A stretch of DNA of 64,000 nucleotides from positions 1 through 64,000 of the forward strand of contig CAJXQI010000010.1 of NCBI GenBank assembly GCA_913058395.1, in the 5' to 3' direction. A program made the position numbers and the translations under genes. The notes beneath the pieces were generated by a model that worked only from the letters and a program-made list of their open reading frames with translations, was not told the DNA's origin and searched no databases. The DNA is from an uncultured Colwellia sp. GTDB lineage: Bacteria; Pseudomonadota; Gammaproteobacteria; Enterobacterales; Alteromonadaceae. How positions within the stretch are numbered: the stretch's first letter is position 1; the number at the start of each line of letters is the position of its first letter. Positions 25,078 to 33,694 of the stretch are shown here, piece after piece.

Positions 25078-26415
25078 ATGTACGATCCTTTACACGATGT
25101 TTCTCCCGGTTGTGGCCAACCCTATCCTGACAGCTATTGGGCTGATATTTCAGGAACGCCGCCCGAGCACGATGGGGCAGTGTCACAAGATATTGATGTC
25201 GATGTTGCTATTATTGGTGCTGGTTATACAGGTTTATCGTGTGCACTACATTTAGCTAGAAATCACGGTATAAAAGCGCATGTTATTGAAGCTAACCAAA
25301 CTGCATGGGGCTGTAGCGGCAGAAATGCTGGCTTCATTTTAAAATCTTCCGGTCGCAAGTCTTACAGCCAAATGGCCAAGCAGTGGGGCGAGGAAGTGAT
25401 GCGAGGCATTTATGATGAAATGGCTGCGGGCGTAGAAACCGTAAATGGCTTAATTAGCGAGGGTATCGATTGCGACCAACAAAGTGCGGGTTACATTAAA
25501 GTTGCGCACAAACCTAATAAATTGAAAGAACTGGTTGAGCTGGCAAAATTACAGCAGAAGATGTTTGGTTATGATGTTGAAATATTATCGCAAAATGATC
25601 TTCGTCAACAGTATATGGATGATCGCAATGCTTATGGTGCTATTCGTTATCAAGATGGCTTTGGTTTAAATCCGCTTAAGTTGGCTTGGGGTTATCAAAA
25701 ATTGGCCCGTGCAGCAGGCGCTAAAGTTCATTGTGCTTCGCCCGTTAGTCATTGGAAAACTTCAGGTAATAAACAAGTGCTACAAACACCAAATGGCACG
25801 GTAAGCGCACAAAAAGTGGTTATTGCGACTAACGGTTATACGCCAAAAGGCTTTCATGACTTAACCACAAACAGAACTTTACCCGTGCTTTCACAAATAA
25901 TTGTTACCGAGCCTTTAAGTGAAGAGCAACTTGCTGCGTGCAACTTTTTAACCTCTAACGTAGTTATGGATACGCGCGCACTAAAATATTACTACCGAAA
26001 ACTGCCGGATAATAGAATTCTATTTGGTGGTCGCGGGGCAATTACCGGTAAAAGTGCTGATGATCCTTATTATGCACAGCGCCTTCTTTCAGTATTGAAA
26101 ACTAGCTTTCCAGCATTAGCCAATATCAAATACAGTTATGCATGGTCAGGTTGGATTTGTATGGCACTTGATGACCTGCCGCATATTTATCAAAACGACG
26201 AGCAGTCGGTATTTTATAGCATGGGCTATTGCGGCAGTGGCGTGTCATTTTCAGTGCAAGCGGGTAAACGTTTAGCTGAGAAGGTGGCTGAGCAACAAGT
26301 GCCTAATTTACCTCTGTACAATAAAGCGTTACCGAAATTTCCTTTTGCACCATTACGAAGAGTAGGGCAATGGGGCTACTTTCATTACGGTAAAGTTAAA
26401 GATTCGTGGTTTTAA
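25078..26415 (+). CDS. FAD-dependent amine/amino-acid oxidoreductase (DAO family)
   Basis: A 445-residue flavoprotein of the glycine/D-amino-acid oxidase family, closest in layout to PuuB-like gamma-glutamylputrescine oxidase. The dinucleotide loop VAIIGAGYTGLSCALHLA is at about residues 40-57, the family motif GCSGRNAGFI follows near 80, and the C-terminal flavin contact is SMGYCGSGVSFSVQAGKRLA. The N-terminal ~35 residues (YDPLHDVSPGCGQPYPDSYW) are typical of the PuuB-like subgroup. GGAAGTG lies just before ATG 25078. It stands alone with no puu genes nearby, so the substrate is not settled. Confidence 0.88.
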   Translation: MYDPLHDVSPGCGQPYPDSYWADISGTPPEHDGAVSQDIDVDVAIIGAGYTGLSCALHLARNHGIKAHVIEANQTAWGCSGRNAGFILKSSGRKSYSQMAKQWGEEVMRGIYDEMAAGVETVNGLISEGIDCDQQSAGYIKVAHKPNKLKELVELAKLQQKMFGYDVEILSQNDLRQQYMDDRNAYGAIRYQDGFGLNPLKLAWGYQKLARAAGAKVHCASPVSHWKTSGNKQVLQTPNGTVSAQKVVIATNGYTPKGFHDLTTNRTLPVLSQIIVTEPLSEEQLAACNFLTSNVVMDTRALKYYYRKLPDNRILFGGRGAITGKSADDPYYAQRLLSVLKTSFPALANIKYSYAWSGWICMALDDLPHIYQNDEQSVFYSMGYCGSGVSFSVQAGKRLAEKVAEQQVPNLPLYNKALPKFPFAPLRRVGQWGYFHYGKVKDSWF

Positions 26416-26447
26416 TACCATTAAAGTTATCAGCTCAACATAGCTCA

Positions 26448-27401
26448 CTAATCAACTCTATTGACACGCTCGCCTTGTTTAAATGCTGTGATATTATCAG
26501 CAACTAAATTTAACAAGGCTTGCTGTGCTTGCAAGCTCGCCCACGCTATATGAGCGGTAATTTTTAATTTTGATGATTGTGCGGCTAAAAGAATGTGATC
26601 TTTTGATGGTGGCTCTTGGTCTAATACATCCAAAATTGCGCAACCTAATTGGTTGCTATTAAGTGCATTGAGTAAGTCACGATTGTTAATTAGTGCGCCT
26701 CTTGCGGTGTTTATCAATACCGCACTTGCTTTCATACGGCTCAATATATCAGCATTAAACAAACCTTCTGTTTCATTGGTTTGTGGGCAATGTAAACTAA
26801 TGATATCGGCTTGCTCAATGGCTTGTAAGAATGGAACTCTATCAGGGCGTATCTGCGTTTTATTTGGCCTTTCAGCGATTAACACCTGCATATCAAAGGC
26901 ATTTGCAATTTCAGCAACCTTTTGACCAAGCGCGCCATAGCCGATAATGGCAATAGCTTTTCCTGCTAATTCTATACTGCCATTACCGTGGTGGCAAAAA
27001 GTTGCACTTTCCTGCCATAAACCTTGTTTACTATTGCTATTGTGATGTTCAATTTGACTGTAATAAGCCAATAATTGCGCAAAAACATATTGTGCAACTG
27101 AGTTCTTCGCATAACCACTGACATTAGTTACGGCTATGTTGAGCTCTCGTGCGGCTTCAATATCAACATTGTTGATGCCTGTAGCGGTAATACAAATTAA
27201 TTTTAAATTAGGCAGTAAAGCTAATGTTTCGCGGTTAAATACGACCTTATTGGTTAAAATTATTTCTGCATTGAGGCAACGTGCAATAATTTGTTCAGGT
27301 GCTGTAGTTGCATATAGGGTCAGTTCATCAACGGCTTGATGCAGTGCTGAAAAATCAATATCAGTGCTGAATGTTTGATAATCTAAAAATACACTTTGCA
27401 T
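26448..27401 (-). CDS. D-2-hydroxyacid dehydrogenase (NAD-dependent)
   Basis: A 317-residue member of the D-isomer 2-hydroxyacid dehydrogenase family. The NAD loop is AIIGYGALGQKVAE, the catalytic Arg is in INTARGALINN, the Glu is in LDVLDQEPP and the catalytic His is in ITAHIAWAS. The layout fits hydroxypyruvate/glyoxylate reductase or glycerate dehydrogenase (HprA-type), but substrate cannot be assigned by sequence reading alone. ATG 27401 is preferred to GTG 27410; neither has a clear ribosome site. An inverted-repeat element lies upstream. Confidence 0.9.
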   Translation of the reverse strand: MQSVFLDYQTFSTDIDFSALHQAVDELTLYATTAPEQIIARCLNAEIILTNKVVFNRETLALLPNLKLICITATGINNVDIEAARELNIAVTNVSGYAKNSVAQYVFAQLLAYYSQIEHHNSNSKQGLWQESATFCHHGNGSIELAGKAIAIIGYGALGQKVAEIANAFDMQVLIAERPNKTQIRPDRVPFLQAIEQADIISLHCPQTNETEGLFNADILSRMKASAVLINTARGALINNRDLLNALNSNQLGCAILDVLDQEPPSKDHILLAAQSSKLKITAHIAWASLQAQQALLNLVADNITAFKQGERVNRVD

Positions 27402-27478
27402 GGCAGGCACTCATCATAAAAATTGCGATAAGCTTATCTTAAACAAGTCTAATGGTCGATTACATCTGAGGTGATTTT

Positions 27479-27638
27479 ATATCAATTCAAATAAATAACC
27501 GATCATTCTAAGGTGGCCTAAATATCCTATATCTGCGTTGCTTTCAATCCCAATAGCCAGCTATTGCTCAATCAAGCGCCTTGCTCTTGAATATTTATTC
27601 TCACTTATAATTGCTCATTTACTTAATTAAATTGATAT
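27479..27638. mobile_element. MITE-like element with 9-base terminal inverted repeats
   Basis: The 160-base block starts ATATCAATT (27479-27487) and ends AATTGATAT (27630-27638), with further partial complementarity inward. Inside, CAATAGC-CA-GCTATTG (27551-27566) forms a second inverted repeat. It contains no gene. I recall similar ATATCAATT-bounded repeats with a TATCTGCGTTGCTTTC-like core in other Alteromonadales, but this is memory and not checked. It separates the hydroxyacid dehydrogenase promoter from the nnrS terminator. Confidence 0.6.
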
Positions 27639-27648
27639 TAGTAGAAAG

Positions 27649-27683
27649 TAAAACGCCTTAATGAAATGTTCATTAAGGCGTTG
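27649..27683 (-). terminator. nnrS terminator
   Basis: A perfect 13-base stem, ACGCCTTAATGAA (27653-27665) and TTCATTAAGGCGT (27669-27681), with a three-base loop. On the minus strand it is followed by TTTTAC. It lies 29 bases past the nnrS stop. Confidence 0.88.
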
Positions 27684-27711
27684 GCATGATTAAGTTACTT
27701 ATGTGGGAATA

Positions 27712-28923
27712 TTAACCCGGACGGCCATCTTCACGTGGTTTTAGTAACATAGGGCCATAAAAGGCAACGAATAGTCCAAATGCTAGTATCCAAAAGAAAC
27801 CACTGATATCGACAAACATTAAGGTTTTTTCTGGAAAGCCCCAAGGACCGAAACTACGTACTAAACTTGCAACCACCATTGAGGCAAAAGCCAATGACAT
27901 CAACTTAGGAGGTTGTAACATTCTGCCAGTATGACCTAAAGACACGCGTGAAATCATTGCAAGAATAACACCGCCAATACCGCCAACCGTAACTAAGTGC
28001 CAAACATGGTTACTAGGAATTTCTGGAATTAAATAGCTTAAACCCAATAAGGTTAAACCAAATGCCATCGCTTTAATTGAAAAATGTAGCGACCACAATA
28101 ATGGCACACCTAAGGTGATCCATGGGCGCCATCTTAACCAGCGCATAGCTTGAAATATTCCTGCGAATATTAATATTACGCCAATGTAAAAATTGTTCAT
28201 ACCAATTAATGGGTGTAGTAATAGCAATAAAGTAACGACGGCAAGCGAGCCATTGGTTAATTTATCTAGCCAAGGCAATGGTGTCGCTTTTGTTGTTTGT
28301 GTGCCGTTGGCGGTAAACATAGGCGCTACTCGTCCAGCCATCACTGAAATTAGTAAAGTAACTAACATGACGCCAGCATAACCTGCATACTGCAGTGTTA
28401 TTGTTTCTGGGAAGTAAATGCTGGCATGCATTTCAGCATTGGCAATGGTGAAAAGTGTCAATAGAGGCACAAAGAACAAATTACGATATTGTTTAATGGC
28501 TAATATTGGTTTTGCTAGGATAAAAGCAACACAAGGTAAGAAAGCTAAATCTAAAAAGGTGCTTAGCGTAGGTCCAAATAAATTTGGTAATAATAAACTT
28601 ACTCGACCTAGCAACCACAGTAAAAACAATGCCGCTAAAAGCTTACCTTTAACGCCAGGTAATCCAGTCCAGTTTTGCACGGCGGTTAATAAAAATCCGG
28701 CAATAATTGCGCAACCAAAGCCAAAAATCATTTCGTGAATATGCCACCAATACCCACCACCTAATGGAATAAAGTTGACCGTACCACGATACATCAATAG
28801 CCATAATGCGATAGCGATAACACTAAATAATGCGCCAGCAAGAAAAAATGGGCGAAAGCCCAGTCTAAAAAGTGGTGTTATTTGCTGTTCTTTTTTTAAA
28901 TCGGTAATTTGCATCATCTGCAC
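27712..28923 (-). CDS. nnrS: NnrS family heme- and copper-containing membrane protein
   Basis: A 403-residue inner-membrane protein with about twelve hydrophobic segments. The N-terminal block FRLGFRPFFLAGALF and the histidines in WWHIHEMIFGFG are NnrS hallmarks, and HVWHLVTVGGIGG supplies further likely metal ligands. NnrS is linked to nitric oxide stress and denitrification in several proteobacteria, with NO-related function known in Vibrio cholerae. An FNR/NnrR-type box with a well-placed -10 element lies upstream. The gene is monocistronic, bounded by a strong terminator. The start could be either of the Met codons at residues 1, 3 or 4. Confidence 0.93.
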   Translation of the reverse strand: MQMMQITDLKKEQQITPLFRLGFRPFFLAGALFSVIAIALWLLMYRGTVNFIPLGGGYWWHIHEMIFGFGCAIIAGFLLTAVQNWTGLPGVKGKLLAALFLLWLLGRVSLLLPNLFGPTLSTFLDLAFLPCVAFILAKPILAIKQYRNLFFVPLLTLFTIANAEMHASIYFPETITLQYAGYAGVMLVTLLISVMAGRVAPMFTANGTQTTKATPLPWLDKLTNGSLAVVTLLLLLHPLIGMNNFYIGVILIFAGIFQAMRWLRWRPWITLGVPLLWSLHFSIKAMAFGLTLLGLSYLIPEIPSNHVWHLVTVGGIGGVILAMISRVSLGHTGRMLQPPKLMSLAFASMVVASLVRSFGPWGFPEKTLMFVDISGFFWILAFGLFVAFYGPMLLKPREDGRPG

Positions 28924-28948
28924 AACCTTTAATCTTTATGTTGAGTTG

Positions 28949-28989
28949 ATCATAAATGATTTTAAAATAATTACTTTGGTGTATATCAA
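28949..28989 (-). promoter_or_regulatory. FNR/NnrR-type promoter of nnrS
   Basis: On the minus strand, TTGAT-ATAC-ACCAA (28989 down to 28976) matches nine of ten bases of TTGAT-N4-ATCAA. TATGAT (28954 down to 28949), a near-consensus -10, follows 21 bases after the box, as for a class II activator site near -41.5. The same spacing is seen at the moaA promoter in this window. Confidence 0.65.
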
Positions 28990-29031
28990 GTAACGACTTA
29001 TTGTTTTAATAAATTAATCAAACAAGTAAAA

Positions 29032-29277
29032 TTAAGAAACAGCCATTTCTAATTCAACAATTTGTTCAGCGATTAATTCAATTTTAGCTGACATTAAGGC
29101 TTGAGCATCGTATAAACCACGATTGTAATAAACAGCGCCTAACTCTTTAGTGAAAAAATCTAATAGAAAATCAGCATCAAATTGGCCAAGCTCTTGGTCT
29201 AATTCACGCTCAAAGTAGCGCTGTAATTTATCGATTAATAGTGTTTTTTCGGTATTAGTAAATTTTATTGCCGACAT
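29032..29277 (-). CDS. DUF2164 family protein
   Basis: An 81-residue soluble, acidic, mainly helical protein. The pattern IKFTNTEKTLLIDKLQRYFERELDQELGQFDADFLLDFF followed by GAVYYNRGLYDAQ is that of the DUF2164 family, whose function is unknown. The ATG at 29277 fits the family N-terminus. It is divergent from the 43-residue gene and iscX, with TATACT-like promoter sequence near 29327 in the shared gap. Confidence 0.85.
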   Translation of the reverse strand: MSAIKFTNTEKTLLIDKLQRYFERELDQELGQFDADFLLDFFTKELGAVYYNRGLYDAQALMSAKIELIAEQIVELEMAVS

Positions 29278-29366
29278 TAATGAGTATTCCTTTAGTGAAC
29301 TGTCTACAGTTTAACGCGTTTGCATTATACTGAAAATAAGACTCGAGATAAGAAAGGCTAGCTTAA

Positions 29367-29498
29367 GTGAATAAATCATCGTTCAAACAATGGTGGCATA
29401 CCGACTGTCAATTTTGTCGTAAGTCGCGGATGATCATTCTCTGGCTTATCTTAATGTTAATCGCTGATGGACTGTGGTTTGGTTTAACTATTCATTAG
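29367..29498 (+). CDS. Small CxxC membrane protein upstream of iscX
   Basis: A 43-residue reading frame starting at GTG, MNKSSFKQWWHTDCQFCRKS, then a hydrophobic helix (about residues 22-41, IILWLILMLIADGLWFGLT). It combines a soluble CxxC pair with one membrane anchor. AGAAAGG lies nine bases before the start, and iscX starts 29 bases after its stop with its own strong ribosome site, so the two may be co-transcribed. I recognise no family. The codon use and layout look genuine, but the short length keeps confidence moderate. Confidence 0.5.
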   Translation: MNKSSFKQWWHTDCQFCRKSRMIILWLILMLIADGLWFGLTIH

Positions 29499-29527
29499 TA
29501 AAATATTTTAAATATTAAGGAGATATT

Positions 29528-29728
29528 ATGGGCTACCGTTGGACAGACTCACTAGAATTAGCACTAGATTTAATTGAAGCACACCCTGACGTCGACCCAA
29601 TGAAACTGCACTTTCCAGAATTAATGCAGTGGGTGATAGCGTTAGAAAACTTTGATGATGATCCCAAGCATTGTGGTGAACGTGTATTAGAAGCTATTCA
29701 ATTAGCATGGATCTCTGAGGCTGATTGA
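29528..29728 (+). CDS. iscX: Fe-S cluster assembly protein IscX
   Basis: A 66-residue acidic protein matching E. coli IscX (YfhJ): GYRWTDSLELA at the start, the HPDVDPMKLHFPELMQWV core, and FDDDPKHCGERVLEAIQLAW at the end. IscX binds IscS and iron and modulates cluster assembly. AAGGAGATATT precedes the ATG. In many gammaproteobacteria iscX closes the isc operon; here no other isc gene is nearby, so it is uncoupled from isc in this genome region. Confidence 0.93.
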   Translation: MGYRWTDSLELALDLIEAHPDVDPMKLHFPELMQWVIALENFDDDPKHCGERVLEAIQLAWISEAD

Positions 29729-29868
29729 TATCAAGTAAATTGTTATATTTTGTTGATATTAGGCTACTTGGCTGTTTTATAAGCTTGTGTTGCCCTATAA
29801 TGTCAAACTATATCATCACCATGAATTTTGATTATTCAGCAACCATATAGTTAACATAAAACATTATT

Positions 29869-31578
29869 ATGATAAGAAATAAAAAACGTCCGTTATACAT
29901 CCCTTATGCAGGTCCAAGTTTATTAGAAACACCATTGTTAAACAAAGGTAGTGCTTTTGATGAAGAAGAGCGCACCAACTTTAATTTAATGGGCTTATTG
30001 CCTCCTCGCTATGAAACTATCGATGAGCAAGTTGAACGAGCTTACATGCAATACAGCAAGTTCCAAACTGACTTAAATAAGCATATTTATTTACGTGCTA
30101 TTCATGATAATAATGAAACCTTATTCTTCAAATTGGTACAAGCACATTTACCTGAGATGATGCCTATCATCTACACGCCAACTGTTGGTGATGCTTGTGA
30201 ACAGTTTTCAGATATCTATCGTAGCTCTCGTGGGCTGTTTATCTCATATGAAGATAGACACAACATGGATGATATTTTGCGTAATGCCACGAAAGACAAA
30301 ATAAAAGTGATTGTAGTTACCGATGGTGAACGAATTCTTGGTCTTGGTGACCAAGGCATCGGCGGCATGGGTATTCCTATTGGTAAATTGTCACTGTATA
30401 CCGCTTGTGGTGGCATTAGCCCAGCTTATACTTTGCCAGTAATGTTAGATGTTGGTACCAACAACGAAAAATTGTTGAATGATCCTATGTATATGGGACG
30501 TCGTCATAAGCGTATTAACCAAGAAGAATATAACGAGTTTGTTGATATGTTTATTCAAGCCGTTAAACGCCGATGGCCGCATGTGTTGTTACAATTTGAA
30601 GACTTTGCACAACCGAATGCGACACCGCTACTTACTAAGTATCGTGATGAAATTTGCTGTTTCAATGATGATATTCAAGGAACTGCTTCAGTAACTGTTG
30701 GTACTTTACTGGCGGCATGTCGCATTAAAGGTAGCCGGTTAAATAAAGAAACTAAACTCTCACAACAAAATGTTGTTTTTGTAGGTAGTGGCTCAGCAGG
30801 CTGTGGTATCGCGGAACAAATTATCGCGCAAATGATCAGTGAAGGTATTTCAGCAGAGCAAGCACGTAGCCAAATTTTCATGGTAGACCGCTTTGGTTTG
30901 TTAACTGACGGCATGGCTGATTTACGTGATTTCCAGCAAAAATTAGTACAATCGCCAAATGCTGTTGAAAATTGGGACACGTCAGGTGAATACGCTACAT
31001 TATTAGAAGTAATGAATAATGCGCAGCCTGATATTCTTATTGGTGTTTCAGGTGTACCAGGCTTATTTACCGAACAAGTCATAAAAGCGATGAAGTTACA
31101 TTGCCCAATGCCGATTGTTTTCCCATTAAGTAACCCGATTAAACAAGTGGAAGCAACACCAGAGCAAGTGGTTAATTGGACCGAAGGTGAAGTGATTATT
31201 GCTACGGGTAGCCCATTTAAACCTGTTGAATATCAAGGTAAAACCTTCCCAATCGTACAATGTAATAATAGCTATATTTTCCCAGGTTTAGGCTTAGGTA
31301 TTGTTGCGGCGAATATAAACCGCGTGACCGATGAAATGTTAATGGCTGCCAGCGAAACGCTTGCACAAGCTTCACCACTAGCAAATACCGGACAAGGTGA
31401 GCTATTACCGCCATTGACTGAAATAGCTAACTTAAGCAGAAAAATAGCCTTTGCTGTCGCGCAAGTTGCTTTTGATCAGAACCATGCCATGCGCCTTGAT
31501 GATGAAAACTTATTGGCGAAAATAGAGCGTAACTTCTGGCAACCAGAATATCGTAAATACCGTCGTAGTAGCGTTTAA
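29869..31578 (+). CDS. maeA: NAD-dependent malic enzyme
   Basis: A 569-residue malic enzyme of the SfcA/MaeA type, oxidatively decarboxylating malate to pyruvate. Characteristic blocks are [21 protein letters not shown] at the N-terminus, [28 protein letters not shown] (malate/metal region), [14 protein letters not shown] and the NAD loop [15 protein letters not shown]. Length matches E. coli MaeA (565). It is monocistronic; a hairpin without a strong T-tract follows. Confidence 0.94.
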   Translation: MIRNKKRPLYIPYAGPSLLETPLLNKGSAFDEEERTNFNLMGLLPPRYETIDEQVERAYMQYSKFQTDLNKHIYLRAIHDNNETLFFKLVQAHLPEMMPIIYTPTVGDACEQFSDIYRSSRGLFISYEDRHNMDDILRNATKDKIKVIVVTDGERILGLGDQGIGGMGIPIGKLSLYTACGGISPAYTLPVMLDVGTNNEKLLNDPMYMGRRHKRINQEEYNEFVDMFIQAVKRRWPHVLLQFEDFAQPNATPLLTKYRDEICCFNDDIQGTASVTVGTLLAACRIKGSRLNKETKLSQQNVVFVGSGSAGCGIAEQIIAQMISEGISAEQARSQIFMVDRFGLLTDGMADLRDFQQKLVQSPNAVENWDTSGEYATLLEVMNNAQPDILIGVSGVPGLFTEQVIKAMKLHCPMPIVFPLSNPIKQVEATPEQVVNWTEGEVIIATGSPFKPVEYQGKTFPIVQCNNSYIFPGLGLGIVAANINRVTDEMLMAASETLAQASPLANTGQGELLPPLTEIANLSRKIAFAVAQVAFDQNHAMRLDDENLLAKIERNFWQPEYRKYRRSSV

Positions 31579-31590
31579 ATAGGTGAACAA

Positions 31591-31617
31591 AGCGAGTATA
31601 TAACCATTATACTCGCT
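31591..31617 (+). terminator. Hairpin after maeA
   Basis: A perfect 10-base stem AGCGAGTATA (31591-31600) and TATACTCGCT (31608-31617) with a seven-base loop, 12 bases after the maeA stop. The following bases are ACCATTT, so the T-tract is poor. Confidence 0.55.
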
Positions 31618-31797
31618 ACCATTTAAACCGAATTAGCTTGCATTGCATATCAAAAGTATTGTTAAAATCACCTCAGAAGCGCATTACTTCTTCGTGCGTC
31701 ATAAAAATGATAACTCTAGGCATTTGGTTTTATTTCGTCTATAATCGCGCCAAAATTTATACACCAATTTTATTTAAAATTTATATAAGGGCTTATC

Positions 31798-32229
31798 ATG
31801 GCTATCGAACGTACTTTTTCTATCGTAAAACCAGACGCAGTTGCTAAAAACTTCATTGGTCAAATCTACAACCGTTTTGAAACTGCTGGTTTAAAAATCG
31901 TTGCATCAAAAATGATCCACTTAAGCCAAGAAAAAGCTGAAGGTTTTTACGCTGAACATAGCGAACGTCCTTTCTTTGGCGCTTTAGTTGAATTCATGAC
32001 TTCTGGTCCAGTTATGGTTCAAGTTTTAGAAGGCGAAAACGCTGTTCTTAAAAACCGTGAAATCATGGGTGCTACTAACCCAGCTGAAGCTCTTGCTGGT
32101 ACTATCCGTGCTGATCTTGCTGATAGTATCGACGAAAATGCTGCTCACGGCTCTGATGCTTTAGAATCAGCTGCACGTGAAATTGCATACTTCTTCGCAG
32201 ACGAAGAAATTTGTCCACGTACTCGTTAA
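31798..32229 (+). CDS. ndk: Nucleoside diphosphate kinase
   Basis: A 143-residue NDK that equilibrates nucleoside tri- and diphosphates. The N-terminus [15 protein letters not shown], the [15 protein letters not shown] block and the active-site histidine in [12 protein letters not shown] are complete. Codon use is visibly more biased (many AAC, GGT, CGT, GCT) than in neighbours, consistent with high expression. Monocistronic, ended by a strong terminator at 32296. Confidence 0.97.
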   Translation: MAIERTFSIVKPDAVAKNFIGQIYNRFETAGLKIVASKMIHLSQEKAEGFYAEHSERPFFGALVEFMTSGPVMVQVLEGENAVLKNREIMGATNPAEALAGTIRADLADSIDENAAHGSDALESAAREIAYFFADEEICPRTR

Positions 32230-32295
32230 TTTTAAACCTTACATGACGGCTTACCAAAATATTTGGTAGCTTGATGTAGTTTAAAAATTAATTTG

Positions 32296-32329
32296 AAGGA
32301 TTTTACTGTTTAATCGGTAAAATCCTTTT
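32296..32329 (+). terminator. ndk terminator
   Basis: A perfect 11-base stem, AAGGATTTTAC (32296-32306) and GTAAAATCCTT (32317-32327), with a ten-base loop and TTTT at 32326-32329. Confidence 0.88.
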
Positions 32330-32505
32330 GTCTATTTTAAGGCAATATAAAATTGAATGTTTTTGCTTGTAAGCATGCTGTTGAGAACATTGAATTTTGT
32401 ATTATTTATATTCAGTAGTTTGAGTATATAGCCACTAAATTGTTTGTTTTGCGCAAAAAGCGTACAATTTATTCTGTAATTTTTGTAGTTTGAGAAGCTT
32501 TAATC

Positions 32506-33651
32506 ATGAGTGATGTAACCGAAGTAGTAACCCCAGTAAAGAAGAAAGTTAACTTACTGAATCTTGATCATCAAGGGATGCGCGAATATTTTGCATCAAT
32601 TGGTGAGAAACCATTTCGTGCTGATCAAATTATGAAATGGATGTATCACTTTGGCTATGATGATTTTGAGTTGATGACCAACTTAAATAAAAAATTACGC
32701 GAAAAATTACAACGTGATACTGAAATTAAAGCACCAGAAATTTCAGAAAAACAAGTGTCAGAAGATGGCACTATTAAGTATGCCTTACGCCTTGAAGGCG
32801 GTCAGGAAGTTGAAACCGTGTGGATCCCTGAAAATGGTCGTGCCACTTTGTGTGTTTCTTCACAGGTTGGTTGTGCACTTGAATGTACCTTCTGTGCAAC
32901 TGCTCAGCAGGGCTTTAACCGTAACTTATCAATGAGCGAAATTATTGGTCAGGTATGGCGAGTAGCAAATGATATTGGCGCAACTCGTATTGCCGGTACG
33001 CGTCCAATTACCAATATTGTTATGATGGGCATGGGCGAGCCTTTGCTAAACATGAAAAACTTAATCCCAGCACTTGATACCATGTTAAATGACTTAGGCT
33101 ACGGTTTATCTAAACGTCGTGTAACGGTTAGTACTTCAGGTGTTGTACCCGCACTAGATATGTTAAAAGAGAAAATTGATTGTGCCTTAGCAATCTCTAT
33201 TCATGCGCCAAACAATGCGTTGCGTGATGAACTCGTACCGATAAATAAAAAATATCCATTGGAAGATTTTTTAGCAGCAGCGGCTCGTTACATTGATGGC
33301 TCAAAAGCGAATAAACAAGCAACGATTGAATATGTCATGCTTGATCATGTTAACGATAGCACTGAACAAGCACATGAGTTGGCACATGCGTTAAAAGATT
33401 TGCCAAGCAAAATTAACCTGATCCCATTTAACCCTTACCCAGGTTCACCATATAAGCGTTCGAGTAACTCTCGTATTGATCGTTTCGATAAAGTGCTACA
33501 AACATACGGTTTAACCGTAATCACACGTCGTACACGTGGTGATGATATAGATGCCGCATGTGGGCAATTAGCTGGTGATGTTTTAGACAGAACTAAGCGC
33601 TCAGGAAAAAAAGAAGAGAAAGCTGAATCAATTTCGGTAAAAATGGTTTAA
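32506..33651 (+). CDS. rlmN: Dual-specificity rRNA/tRNA adenine-C2 methyltransferase RlmN
   Basis: A radical SAM enzyme methylating C2 of A2503 in 23S rRNA and A37 of some tRNAs. The cluster cysteines are C123, C127 and C130 ([14 protein letters not shown]), and the resolving Cys near residue 355 ([12 protein letters not shown]) is present, so the ping-pong mechanism is intact. Length 381 matches E. coli (384). It is the first gene of the rlmN-pilW-rodZ-ispG-hisS-yfgM-bamB-der run; a promoter is likely in the 276-base gap after ndk. Confidence 0.97.
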   Translation: MSDVTEVVTPVKKKVNLLNLDHQGMREYFASIGEKPFRADQIMKWMYHFGYDDFELMTNLNKKLREKLQRDTEIKAPEISEKQVSEDGTIKYALRLEGGQEVETVWIPENGRATLCVSSQVGCALECTFCATAQQGFNRNLSMSEIIGQVWRVANDIGATRIAGTRPITNIVMMGMGEPLLNMKNLIPALDTMLNDLGYGLSKRRVTVSTSGVVPALDMLKEKIDCALAISIHAPNNALRDELVPINKKYPLEDFLAAAARYIDGSKANKQATIEYVMLDHVNDSTEQAHELAHALKDLPSKINLIPFNPYPGSPYKRSSNSRIDRFDKVLQTYGLTVITRRTRGDDIDAACGQLAGDVLDRTKRSGKKEEKAESISVKMV

Positions 33652-33694
33652 ATTTGACTCTAACTCATTATTACTAAGTGACTTATCTTTTATT

